Source: Lycium barbarum
Lineage: Eukaryota > Streptophyta > Magnoliopsida > Solanales > Solanaceae
Reading direction: 5' to 3'
NCBI RefSeq assembly: GCF_019175385.1
Contig: NC_083337.1
Coordinates: 167,413,713-167,477,712, forward strand
DNA: 64,000 nucleotides
Position numbers and translations under genes: made by a program. Below are positions 13,201 to 23,832 of the stretch, piece after piece. Position 1 is the stretch's first letter, and every line of letters begins with the position of its first letter. The notes beneath the pieces were generated by a model. It did not search any database and was not told the DNA's origin. It worked only from the letters and a program-made list of their open reading frames with translations.

Positions 13201-13391
13201 CAAACCCGAAACAAAAACGATGACTAGCTGTTCAAAATTTATGATAAAGTAATGCTCATAATGTCAAAAATATAAGTAGTGATATTAATAGTAATAGCAA
13301 AAATATTGTGAAAATAAAGTATTTAGCTCGTCAGTAAATTTAGAAATCCGAGTAAACTAAAATAAAAGAGGGACAAAATTGGGTGTCAACA
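10260..13391 (-). repeat. 5' LTR of the Ogre-like element
   Basis: This LTR is 3132 bp, TG...CA-bounded on both strands (TGTCATACC to GTGTCAACA on plus). It is the copy without the SINE. It contains a cluster of inverted repeats built on TGGGCY/RGCCCA, including AAATGGGCTCCAGCCCATTT at 11208-11227, and a purine-rich block at about 12680-12910. Confidence 0.92.
12650..12658 (-). promoter_or_regulatory. Candidate LTR TATA box
   Basis: TATAAATTC on the minus strand lies in the 5' LTR. Downstream of it in element orientation is a pyrimidine-rich stretch that could be an initiator region. The position within the LTR fits a pol II promoter at the U3/R border, but the start site is not demonstrated. 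Confidence 0.4.
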
Positions 13392-13396
13392 TTACC

Positions 13397-13935
13397 AGAA
13401 TGCTCAAGCTGAAGTTGCCAACTGAGCATGGTATCTCTCTGTGACTTTTTGGTTTCTATATAAATACAAAAACATCAGTTGCCTCTTTTCATAAACAAGC
13501 ACCAAAACATTTTAATTCCCTCCGGTTTCTCCCTATCCTAATTATTGACTTTTCCTTTATTTGTTTTCCTATTTGGAATACCAACATTTGAGAGCCCAAT
13601 AATCCTCATGTCAAATAAAAATTGCCGTTACATAACTATTTGACTCAAATGTACAAATTAATATGACCCTCAAGTAGTAAAAAGGCAAGGGTAATATTAA
13701 AGAAAATCATGGAGTGAAAATTATGAACCATGTGCTAACCTACTACAATTAATTATGTACTGACTTAGCTGATAAGCAAACTCCCTTCAAAACGATTAGA
13801 TTTCAAATTTTACTATTCTGGATATCTAAATTCAAAGGCGGATGGAGCCTTTCAACAATGAGTTGAACTTAGCTCAATATTTAAAATTTCAATATATATT
13901 CAATTTTAAATTCATAACTTTAAAAGTACGATGGA
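13397..13935. other. Intergenic, AT-rich, nothing recognised
   Basis: This is AT-rich DNA between the two retrotransposons. No convincing frame, RNA gene or repeat terminus is visible here. Confidence 0.5.
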
Positions 13936-14257
13936 AGTTGAATCGATCAATTTAAATCTTGAATTCCCATTTGCCTAGATTTCTGGTCAATTGTGTGGTT
14001 TATTTATGTATGCGACCACATGTGTCATCTGCGTACGCTGAAATGCCTGAAGCTCGTAGGATCCAATGCTATCTCTGGCTCAATGCTCAAGATATCAACA
14101 CAAGTTGAATCGATCAATTTAAATCTTGAATTCCCATTTGCCTAGATTTCTGGTCAATTGTGTGGTTTATTTATGTATGCGACCACATGTGTCATGTGCG
14201 TACGCTGAAATGCCTGAAGCTCGTAGGATCCAATGCTATCTCTGGCTCAATGCTCAA
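13936..14257. repeat. 167-bp tandem duplication split by a retroelement
   Basis: Unit 1 (13936-14102) and unit 2 (14103-14257) are nearly identical; a CATCTG/CATGTG change is the difference I noticed. Unit 2 is interrupted by the element at 14258-24917, and its last 12 bases resume at 24923 after the target-site duplication. The unbroken unit 1 therefore shows the pre-insertion sequence (GCTCAAGATATCAACACAAG). Confidence 0.9.
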
Positions 14258-17200
14258 TGTCACACCCCATTTTAACCGGAGTCAAAATTAGGGAGCACGA
14301 CGTATTGGTGATTCCTATTTATTTTGTTTTAAGGAGTCGCCACCTAATTAATTTAACGGTGAATTAGGACACCTAAATGTTAATTAAGGTAAAGCTAAAA
14401 CTAAACCTCCGTTAATAGTCTGCTTAACCAATGTGATTCTAGGTAAGGGTTCTATATTATCCTAAAGGGAAGGTGTTAGGCATCCTTTAGAATCCGTTAA
14501 CTACGGTTATCCGACCAAACTTAGGTTAATTAATTGAGAGTAAATATAATGTTTAAATTCGTAAATGTTGCTAAAATTTTAAAAGGAAAATAATATTAGT
14601 GAAAATAAGATTTACAGAAAATATAATATAAAAGAAAACTTAAAATGCCATTTTTTTTAAAATAGGACTTATAAAGGTTGTTAAGGCTTCCAATGAAAGT
14701 ATGACAATGCTATTTAAAATATAATAACTTTTTAAGAGAAGATTTAGTAGATGTGAACTTTAGATAGAAATTATATTATGTAAAAAAAGAAGCCTCGACT
14801 TGTTTTTAATATGATGAAAAGGGGGCATGAGTTTTCTCTTTTTATTAACCTATTTACCTATATTCGGCTAGGACTATGTATAATTGAATTAATCATAAAA
14901 ATAATATTTATAAAATATACTTGAGTTTATATTTGCGTATTAGTGACGCTTTAGAAAATGTATATGATAGTAAGAATAAAATATGATTCCATTAACTCAA
15001 AATACATCGTTATGCTATTTGCAAATTAATAAGTAAAATAAATATTAGATGCTATAAATAATTTTGACATAAAAGAAAAATGAAGCTTATGGAATTAACT
15101 GGTCTTTCTTAAGTTAACTACCCTTTCACTAAAAACTAAGTCTCATATTAATCTAGTAAGGTTCATTTGGCTAAGGAAACAAACAAGTAAAGTGTTAGTT
15201 GCGCAAATACAAATCAAATACATGAAATGAAATAAAGGAGCAAATGATATTAAAATGGGCTCAGCCCATTTTAGGACTGGTGAGAAACTGTTCACGCTAT
15301 TGGGCCTTAGCCCAGAATTTCCGTTTCTTTTGTTTTGCTGCGGACTGGCTGGACGCGGAAAAGATTTCGTTAGGCTTTTAGCCCAAACACCGGATGTGGA
15401 AGAAGAACGAACCTCCTCGGACTCGTATATGATGGTCATGCATAAAAACGAAAGAGAACGATTAGTATATGACCAATAGATAAGATTAAACATGCATAAT
15501 ATAAGTTCAAAACAGACCAGTGAACTAGGTACATACTGTGTATATTTAATGTACACCTCATATATACACATTCGTAAAGCTTTTGTCCCCGTCTTCCCGA
15601 TGTTGCACAAGTTCGGAGGGATTTCACGAGTCCCATGCATGGCTAACACCGGGGAGGGTTCAAGCTTAACCCATAATGACCCTTCTAACCTCCCCATTAA
15701 CGTTCTGACCACAATATACTCATAATATACACTCGTATACATATTTCATATATAGGAATATCCACTGAACATGAATTCAGAAATAAGCATAATTAAAATT
15801 GAAATGAAACTGCACTGTACGTGGAATCTGCCAACACCTTGGCTGCTGTTTTCTTTGTCATTCCACGATATATTAAATCTTGTGTTCAAATAGTGCATTA
15901 CGTTGACTGAATTTAGAATTGCTGAACGTAGAAATGAATCATGAGCTGATTGGCAGGGGTGATATTTGATGTAGTCATTAGTGTTTGTCTTGATAATATG
16001 CTCTATATGGATTAATCTAATTAAATTAAAGCCATCTGAATAGACAGGGAGTTCTTTGAGAAGGAAAAGATAATGGAAAGATCCATAGAAGAACTGATTG
16101 AAAGCATAATAAAAAATGGCTAAACATGATAAGATTACATCAACATAGTGTAGAAGGAAACCTAGACAAAAGACATGATTTTATCTTTGAGGTACTTCCT
16201 TAATCCTTCCTGAATTCAATCAAAAATGCTGGGATATACCGAATTTGAAAATAAAATAAAAATGCATCCAACCGATATCCAAGACAGAGTTGAAAGGAAA
16301 ATGCAGCATTGGAAATGAGTTCCTATTTTAACATGGATAGGTAATTCCAGTAAAAAGGAAGTAATCTGATTCAAAAATTACAAAAAAACACACAAATCAC
16401 TGTCATGGATATTTACTATAAAACAAATCATATCTCACTGTAGACAAGCTTTTATCTTTTCCATATTCAGTGTAGAAGAAGTGATGGAACCTCATAACCG
16501 TTCTAATCAGGGAGAAAACACAACAATACACGCTTATCCATACAGTACCTAGAGGACACAATTGAAAGAGAATGAAGAAAAGAGTGTTCAGTTAAGAAGT
16601 AATTAAATCTAGTGACTGATTAAGGTTTTTTAAAAAAAGGAACAATTGCTTAAAGTCTTAATCATGTTCATGTTAGCATGTGGCTTATTAATTAACACCT
16701 TTGTTTCAAATAACCAAGGAGGCAATAAACTTAATGAAAACATATATTCCCGTTGAGAAAGTACTTCAAATTTATCCAGTTAATTTTAATTTTAATGGGA
16801 AATCTATAAAACAAGAGAGTATATTATTCCACAGTTACCTATCAAAATCAACATTTTCATTACTAAATAAAAAGCATCTAACAAACCCATATTTTCTATT
16901 CAAGTAAAGACTCTAACATTTGGATATTAGCACACTTAACCCTTCTTCTATTTTTTCTAAAATAGACAAATAGGCAGCATATGTTGAGACCAAACAAAAA
17001 AAAACACACAATCATATTTTTTCTGATTCTAATTAGGGAACAAGCAGAGGAAAAAATAAAACGATTTAGTTTTCTAAACTCATGGCTTCATATGCTCAAC
17101 AAAGTTAAAGGAGAACAAAAATACAATACTGCATAAGGGTTCAATTATACAGAGGCATGAACATTCAATATACTCATGAACTACATACAGACACAAACAT

Positions 17201-18671
17201 GCTAATAAAACTAAAATTAGCTGAAACTGAATTAAGGCATGAACAGATAGGTTCTGCTACTACTTAGACTGGAAACTAACCCACATTGAACATGAATATT
17301 TAAACATTTTCACTACTAAAACGAAACTAAACTAATTAAAATAGGAATATGTGTAACGCTACTAAATTAAGCTAAACAGAACACAAGCCAACTGAGACGA
17401 CAATCTTGAATGAATACATCAACACCTACTGAGCTATGAGACCAAAATTAATTGACCAAAGAAAAGTTGCTCACATACTTAAGCCAAACTAAACCAAATT
17501 GTCATACTTAACCATACAAACAGATCAACACAGAAAACCTGCAAACCAACTTGTTTGTCTGACAAAATTAGCTTAACTAAACTAAAATATTCTAATCCCA
17601 GAATAACAACCAAAATAACACAAAGCAACAGCGAATGCGAAAAATAAAAAAAAATAGAGAATTACCTTCTTCGGGTGCAGCGAAATGAGGCGAAGGTTTC
17701 GATATCTACCTCGAAGACTATTGAGCAAGAGTTTGCGATGCTCGAATTCACAACAACAAACAAAGAAGACAAAAAACAGGAAACAAATATTCTAATATTT
17801 TGGACTCGATGTTTTCAAATTAGCACAACCACTGCAAATTTGTTATTTTTAGGGGGATTTCGGATGACTCAGAGAGCTTTATTTCCAGGGGATTTCTCCG
17901 TTTCTAAAGCTTTGATTCTTAGGGGGTTTCACCAAAAATTCTTTACTTCTTGAGGTAACTTCGTGAACCCGAAAAATCCCCCCTTTCAACTGATTTGGAG
18001 ATGGATATTTATAAAGCGATTTAGGGTTTCTTGTGACGAAAAGAGAGAGATGAGCGGGGGGAGACAAGGGAAAGTGGGGAACAGAGAGAAGCGGGAGCGG
18101 GTGTGGGCGGCGGTGGTGGGGAACAGGAACGAGTGGGGGGAAGCGGAGAAGAGGGAAGAAAGGGAAGGAGAGAGAGAGAGAGGCGAAGGAGGCGGCGATG
18201 AGGGTGAAGGGGAAAGAAAGAGAAGGAAAGGGTTTTAGGGTAAAAGAATAAGGAAATGGGGTTGGACCGGGTCGGGTAACGTGGGTAATGGGCTGGATCA
18301 ATTTTTGGGCTGGGTATTAAATGAATGGGCTGGTCCGAAGTGTTGGTTAATTATTTGGGCTAGGATGAATTAAATTGGGCTGGTAAATTAAAATGTGGAC
18401 TGATTTATGAATTGGTCCGAAAATAGTATGGGTTGATTGTGCTACTGCGTTTAAATAAAGACCTACTTAAATAACTTGCGTTAAAATATTACGTAACATA
18501 AAATATGCAATTATTAGTGCTCAGATAAAAAATGACGTTGTAATAGCCGTGCAATAATATTTCGAAAATCCACAGTAAATAAACACTATTATTTAATTAT
18601 GCAAAGATAAATGCGATGCGTGTGCGTAAATCGGTAAAATGTGCTAAAATGATAAAATAATAATAATAGTA

Positions 18672-18723
<52 letters not shown>

Positions 18724-18873
18724 GTAACTGTAATAGAATAATAAAACGTGAGTATTAATAAGAGGCTAAAAATTATAGTAAAATATAAATATATATTTTT
18801 TTAATTTTCCCAAAATATTAGAAGCGTAAGTAGGTATTTCGGAGGAGAGGCGGGACAAAATTGGGTGTCAACA
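14258..18873 (-). repeat. Left LTR (4.6 kb) of the second element
   Basis: On the minus strand it runs from TGTTGACACCC (ending at 18873) to GGGGTGTGACA (at 14258). It is homologous to the Ogre-like LTRs: the first ~300 plus-strand bases and 15250-15560 match recognisably, including a TGGGCTCAGCCCA palindrome at 15256-15268. It is longer because of AT-rich sequence at about 15780-17640. A TATAAATATCC lies on the minus strand at 18003-18013, next to a C/T-rich segment. Confidence 0.8.
18658..18722. repeat. (AAT)n microsatellite in the LTR
   Basis: About 20 AAT triplets are present, with one interruption (AGTA) near the start. The array is inside the left LTR of the second element and probably unstable in length. 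Confidence 0.9.
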
Positions 18874-18893
18874 ACTTGTCCCTCTTTGTCCGG
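18874..18893 (-). other. Polypurine tract of the second element
   Basis: The minus strand reads GGACAAAGAGGGACAAGT directly before the LTR start TGTTGACACCC. It defines 14258-18873 as the 3' LTR and sets the minus orientation of the internal region. Confidence 0.7.
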
Positions 18894-19431
18894 TAATGAT
18901 GAAAAGAGTTGTCGGGCAAAGACGTTGACTCAATAGCCTATTTTGTCCCGGCTAAAGGAAACTTGAGAGGATTATGACCGAACTCCGGCCTCTGAGTTGC
19001 CTACATATCTCGGGCTGCACGAGAATCAGGTCGAGTGTAGTTCTGGGACAATTACGACACCTCATGACTAACGATTGGCGCGAATCTTTGCAAAATATTA
19101 TCCCAGTGTTGAATTATGATGACACTGGGTATTATGATAGAACTTGAAAATTGAATTGCTGGAACGCAAAAGAATACTTGTGATTGGAGACGAGTGTTCA
19201 AGGTAGATCCTTGACCCGTGTCGGGAAGTCTGATTATCCTTCCCGACAAATTGCCCCAGTTCGCTGCCGAAGAAATAGTTCCACGAGTTGATGTGTGATG
19301 CCAACTTCGATATTGTCAAAAGCCACCAGCTAAAAACAATTGTTAGCAACAAAGAAATATATGTGTAAATAAGACAGGGTTGGAGAAGTTTACACTTGTA
19401 ACCCCCTGTTTCGAAAGTTGAATCCACAACA

Positions 19432-20045
19432 TACCCGCATTCGGAGGTGGGCGCCTGAACTGAAATATAAAATACCCGCATTCGGAGGTGGGCGCCTGAA
19501 CTGAAATATAAAATACCCGCATTCGGAGGTGGGCGCCTGAACTGAAATATAAAATACCCGCATTCGGAGGTGGGTGCCTGAACTGAAATATAAAATACCC
19601 GCATTTGGAGGTGGGCGCCTGAACTGAAATATAAAATACCCGCATTCGGAGGTGGGTGCCAGAACTAAAATATAAGATACCCGCATTCGGAGGTGGGCGC
19701 CTGAACTGAAATATAAGATACCCGTATTCGGAGGTGGGTGCCTGAACTGAAATATAAGATACCCGCATTCGGAGGTGGGTGCCTGAACTGAAATATAAGA
19801 TACCCGCATTCGGAGGTGGGTGCCTGAACTGAAATATAAGATACCCGCATTCGGAGGTGGGCACCTGAACTGAAATATAAAATACCCGCATTCTGAGGTG
19901 GGCGCCTGAACTGAAATATAAGATACCCGCATTCGGAGGTGGGCGCCTGAACTGAAATATAAAATATCTGCATTCGGAGGTAGCTGCCTGAACTGAAATT
20001 CGAAATACCCGCATTATAAGGTGGGTGCCTGAACTGAAATATAAA
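19432..20045. repeat. 41-bp tandem array, about 15 units
   Basis: The unit contains TACCCGCATTCGGAGGTGGG then CGCCTGAACTGAAATATAAA. Units differ at a few positions (GCGCC/GTGCC, AAAA/AAGA). Because 41 is not a multiple of three and the unit has no minus-strand stop, all three minus-strand frames stay open across the array. That yields long but meaningless frames (for example 19343-20149). It lies in the 3' untranslated zone of the retroelement. Confidence 0.92.
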
Positions 20046-20790
20046 TCCACGTCCACTTCCACGGTACAAAAATGTAAATCCACATCCACTTCCACAGTGC
20101 AGAAAAATAAATCCACGTCCACTTCCTCAGTGCAAAAATATAAATCCACGTCCGCATTTCACGGTACAAAAAATGTAAATCCACATCCACTTCCACAGTG
20201 CAGAAAAATAAATCCACGTCCACTTCCACAGTGCAAAAATAAATCCACGTCCGCATTTCACGGTACAAAAAATGTAAATCCACATCCACTTCCACAGTGC
20301 AGAAAAATAAATCCACGTCCACTTCCACAGTGCAAAAATATAAATCCACGTCCGCATTTCACGGTACAAAAAATGTAAATCCACATCCACTTCCACAGTG
20401 TAGAAAAATAAATCCACGTCCACTTCCACAGTGCAAAAATATAAATCCACGTCCGCATTTCACGGTACAAAAATGTAAATCCACATCCACTTCCACAGTG
20501 CAGAAAAATAAATCCACGTCCACTTCCACAGTGCAAAAAATATAAATCCACGTCCGCATTTCATGGTACAAAAATGTAAATCCACATCCACTTCCACAGT
20601 GCAGAAAAATAAATCCACGTCCACTTCCACAGTGCAAAAAATATAAATCCACGTCCGCATTTCACGGTACAAAAATGTAAATCCACATCCACTTCCACGT
20701 GCAGAAAAATAAATTCACGTCCACTTCCACAGTGCAAAAATATAAATCCACGTCCGCATCCATAATGTAAAAAAAAATAAATGTAAATCC
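20046..20790. repeat. 32-bp array with three-unit higher-order repeat
   Basis: About 23 units begin AAATCCAC and fall into three types. One reads CATCCACTTCCACAGTGCAG, one GTCCACTTCCACAGTGCAAA, and one GTCCGCATTTCACGGTACAA. They alternate in that order, so the true period is about 97-100 bp, repeated seven or eight times. This is an early satellite-like higher-order structure inside a retrotransposon 3' region. Confidence 0.88.
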
Positions 20791-22059
20791 ACGTCCACTT
20801 TAAAAAATAGTATTGTAGCAAGGTATCCACGTTTATATCCACATCCTAGTCCACGTCCCGTTGTGACGGAAGTTAAATCTATAATTATCCCCACAATTTA
20901 ATATACGACGCAAAATTTCGATCTTGTTACCTTATTAAAATACCACATTCTAAAAGAACTTTGTTAGCGACTCGAAATAAATAAATATGTATAAAGTGAT
21001 AGCAAAATTGAGGAATTCAAACCAATAACAGATGACCAATGTCAGTATCCACTTTGGAAAAGGTTAAATCCACGATTATATGTACTTGATCCATCGAGAA
21101 ATGCCACGAGCTAAAATAACTGTTAGTGATAAGAATATGTAAATAGCTGGGTTTGAAAGAATTATACTCACAGCCCTTGGTTGAGAAGATGAACTTGTGT
21201 CCACTGTTGCAATCGAAATTTCGTGACGAGTGGCATGACGGCCACCGTTTAGCGCGAGCTACCTTTGCATCCATGTTGAAGAATATTTGTCTTTTGAAGA
21301 AGGCCAATTCTTTGATCGTGTCCATAATTAAAATTCTAAGAGGAGCCAAATACGAACCACATTCATATTGATTAAACCTGTCTCATCAAAGAAAAATTGT
21401 GAGTTTAAAAGAAAATTGATTGACTTGCGCATGTCGGGGAACTTGGCCCTTGAATTGATTTTTGCCTCGGTCGCGTCCCTCGTTCTTCGATTTTCATCAC
21501 ATGTTTTGCTTTGCCGGGGAGTTTCAGTTATACAAAGTGTATTTTGAAAAATAAAAGTAATGAGTTTTGGGTGACTTCGAAAGGAAATACTTAGTGTCTC
21601 TAATAGATAAAATGATTGTGGAGACTCGATTTTGACTTTATCCACATTTCCAGAAATATATTTGTGGACTTTTTATTTAACATCGTTAAACGTTTAAGAC
21701 CACTTTTATGCTACTTCTAAAAATTTGTCCCAGTTTCAATCCTGGAGATGCTTGATTCTGGACGGTAAGAACTTATAATGAAAGTTTTTTTTTCTTAAAA
21801 GTGATTTGACCGACTTCAAAATTTTGTCCCAGTTTCAAGTCCTGGAGGTACTTGATTTTAAACAATCGAAAAGTGAGAAAGTTGTAACGAAAATTTTTGA
21901 AAGCGATTTGACCGATTTCAAAAATTTGTCCCAGTTTCAAGATACTAAGACACATGAATTTAAACGGTGGTAAGAAAAAAAAATCCTTATGTATTTTATA
22001 GGAACCCAAATGTTTGGACAAACCGAAGATATTAAAATTTTAAAATAGAAGGCCGAACC
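20791..22059. other. Non-coding interior of the second element
   Basis: This segment lies between the tandem arrays and the hairpin repeats. At 21725-21960 a phrase (TTTGTCCCAGTTTCAA, then a CTGGAG or similar) recurs about three times at intervals near 95 bp. No retroviral domain is readable in either strand. Confidence 0.6.
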
Positions 22060-22412
22060 CGCCTCGGGTTGCCTACGTATCCCAAAGGAATCAGGCCAGA
22101 CGTAGTTCGTGATAAAAATAAAGACTTTTGAGTTTGTTTTTTTTTGATAAAAAGGGGGGCCGAGCCTTATGTGGGTTGCCTACGTATCTAAAAGGAAATC
22201 AGGCCACACGTAGTTCCACCCATACAACAAAAACACTGAAATATTTTGAAAAAGTGGCCGAACCCGATGTGGGCTGCCTACGTATCCAACAGGAAGTCAG
22301 GCCAAACGTAGTTCCAACCATAAACAAAGATACTGAAATGATTTTAAAAGAGTGGCCGAACCCGATGTGGGCTGCCTACGTATCCAACAGGAAGTCAGGC
22401 CAAACTTAGTTC
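22060..22412. repeat. CTACGTATCC hairpin repeats, second element
   Basis: Four units lie near 22068, 22166, 22272 and 22372, each with TTGCCTACGTATC or GCTGCCTACGTATCC, then AGGAA-TCAGGCCA and ACGTAGTTC. The last two are nearly identical over about 100 bp. They correspond to the units at 8330-8715 of the other element. CTACGT...ACGTAG pairing suggests an RNA stem-loop; the last copy has ACTTAG, which weakens it. Confidence 0.75.
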
Positions 22413-22613
22413 GTTACAAAACAAAAATGACAAACTCTGAATTCAAAAAGGCCGTAACAAAACATAGAGGAAACATGACAAAAGGAACTAAATGTTCTAG
22501 TTGATGCCTCCGGCCTATTACAAAGGAAATTTAAACTTAAATTACTGAAACTCCCGGCGGGCTGGGGCTAAGATAGAAGTCCAATTCTGCAACTCAGATC
22601 CTGGCTCAGCAGC

Positions 22614-23825
22614 CTATAAAGTCAGTATTTCAGCAAAGTCTTCGATTACCACAGTATGATCTTCATCTTCCACGAACAGGTTCTTGATCCCCTCCACAAT
22701 ATCATCATAGGCAACTTCGACAGTCAGATCTGAAGTTTTGAAGATGGCAGGTTTCGAGAAAGTTCGATCAATGGTAGGAATGGGTTTTGGCAATGGAATC
22801 TCCTTCCTTTTATTCTTTCGTGCTTTCTTCACTTCTTCCTCAGTTGGCTCATATCCCAAACCAAATGTAAACTGTTGCGTAGGGAGAACCACAGGCTCAA
22901 CCCGCCCATTTAATGTCTTCCCTAGCCCCAATCCAGGTTGGTACCCATTTTTCAGCATTTCCTTTGCAACCATAATTGCGGCGCATGACCTTTTAAATTC
23001 TTGAGTCTGACACACTTCACCCACTTTGGTGACATTCACAACCTCCCAAGCATGGTAAGTTGCTCCATCGAACCCTCCTTCTGCCTCGATGAATGGGATG
23101 GATTGCTCTCGATAGAAAGACGTGTCCCCTTCTCCATGTATACATATTTGTTGCTGATCCCACTCGAATTTGACAGTTTGGTGCAAAGTAGATGGTACAG
23201 CTCCAGCCAGATGGATCCACGGTCTTCCTAACAACATGTTGTATGTCGTGGAGATATCAAGTACTTGAAAATCCATAATGAACTCAACAGGGCCAATCAA
23301 CACTTTCAACTCTATTTCTCCAATAGGGCGCCTTTGAACACCATCAAATGCTCGAATATTCACATCACTTGTCTTGAGCTCACTAACATTATATCCGATC
23401 TTCTTCAGACTTGTTAATGGACAGATGTTAAGTCCAGAACCCCCATCAATCAACACTTTAGCCACAAACATGTTACGACACTTGACAGTTATATAGAGCG
23501 CTTTGTTATGCATGCATCCTTCTGGCGGCAGTTCTTCATTATCGAAACTGATTCGATGACTGTCAAGCACGCGCTCGATCATCCCAGCTAACGCCTCACT
23601 AGTTGTTTCACTTGGAACATATGCTTCATTCAAAATCTTCAAGAGTGCATTTCTGTGCACATCCGAACTCAAAAGCAAAGAGAGAATAGGAATTTGGGCA
23701 TTGGTCTTTTTCAACTGATCCACAACTGAGTACTCACTGGCCTTAATCTTCCTCAAAAATTCTTCTGCTTCGAATTCTGTCACGACCCTTTTGGGAGGTA
23801 CATTGGTTTCCTTAGCTTGCCCCAA
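22614..23825 (-). pseudogene. Retrotransposon protease/G-patch fragment
   Basis: The 403-residue open frame is part of a Ty3/gypsy polyprotein. An aspartic-protease motif, IDGGSGLNICP, has its catalytic Asp near residue 127. It is followed by the second protease signature LLGRPWIH, then the typical VKFEW segment. A G-patch follows at about residues 283-312 (KNGYQPGLGLGKTLNGRVEP). G-patch next to the protease is usual in Tat-lineage elements of eudicots. The capsid part of gag upstream, and reverse transcriptase, RNase H and integrase downstream, are absent. The frame begins almost at the junction with the inverted LTR fragment, so its upstream part was lost there. The methionine at 23825 is only the first in frame, not a demonstrated start. 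It is not expected to be an active enzyme source on its own. Confidence 0.85.
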
Positions 23826-23832
23826 TCTAGCT

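Larger units (their letters stand above)
1963..13391 (-). mobile_element. Ogre/Tat-like LTR retrotransposon, non-autonomous
   Basis: The element has two long direct LTRs (1963-5279 and 10260-13391) and a 5-bp target-site duplication TTACC (1958-1962 and 13392-13396). A primer binding site lies beside the right LTR and a polypurine tract beside the left LTR, so it reads on the minus strand. The tRNA-Arg-type primer site and LTRs over 3 kb are typical of Ogre elements in the Tat clade of Ty3/gypsy. The 4.98-kb interior has no gag, protease, reverse transcriptase or integrase frame and is largely short tandem repeats, so movement would need proteins supplied in trans. The LTRs differ at roughly 25 sites by eye apart from a SINE insertion (about 0.8%), indicating a recent insertion. 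Confidence 0.9.

Noticed and set aside
17879..18301. Ser/Pro/Phe-rich minus-strand frame of 140 residues
   Set aside because: It falls in the pyrimidine-rich part of the LTR near its TATA box, with low complexity and no homologue recognised.
19343..20149. Long minus-strand open frame of 268 residues
   Set aside because: It is produced by a 41-bp tandem repeat that happens to lack stops, and parallel frames in other phases are equally open. It is not a gene.
19432..20790. CRISPR-like regular repeats
   Set aside because: The units are contiguous or vary without unique spacers, lie in a plant retrotransposon, and have no cas context. They are tandem repeats.
20014..20842. Overlapping open frames on both strands
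   Set aside because: They are by-products of the 32-bp array, with period-driven Lys/Ser/Thr or Phe/Cys repeats and no domain.
23001..23231. Plus-strand frames opposite the protease fragment
   Set aside because: They are antisense shadows of the retroelement polyprotein with no features of their own.
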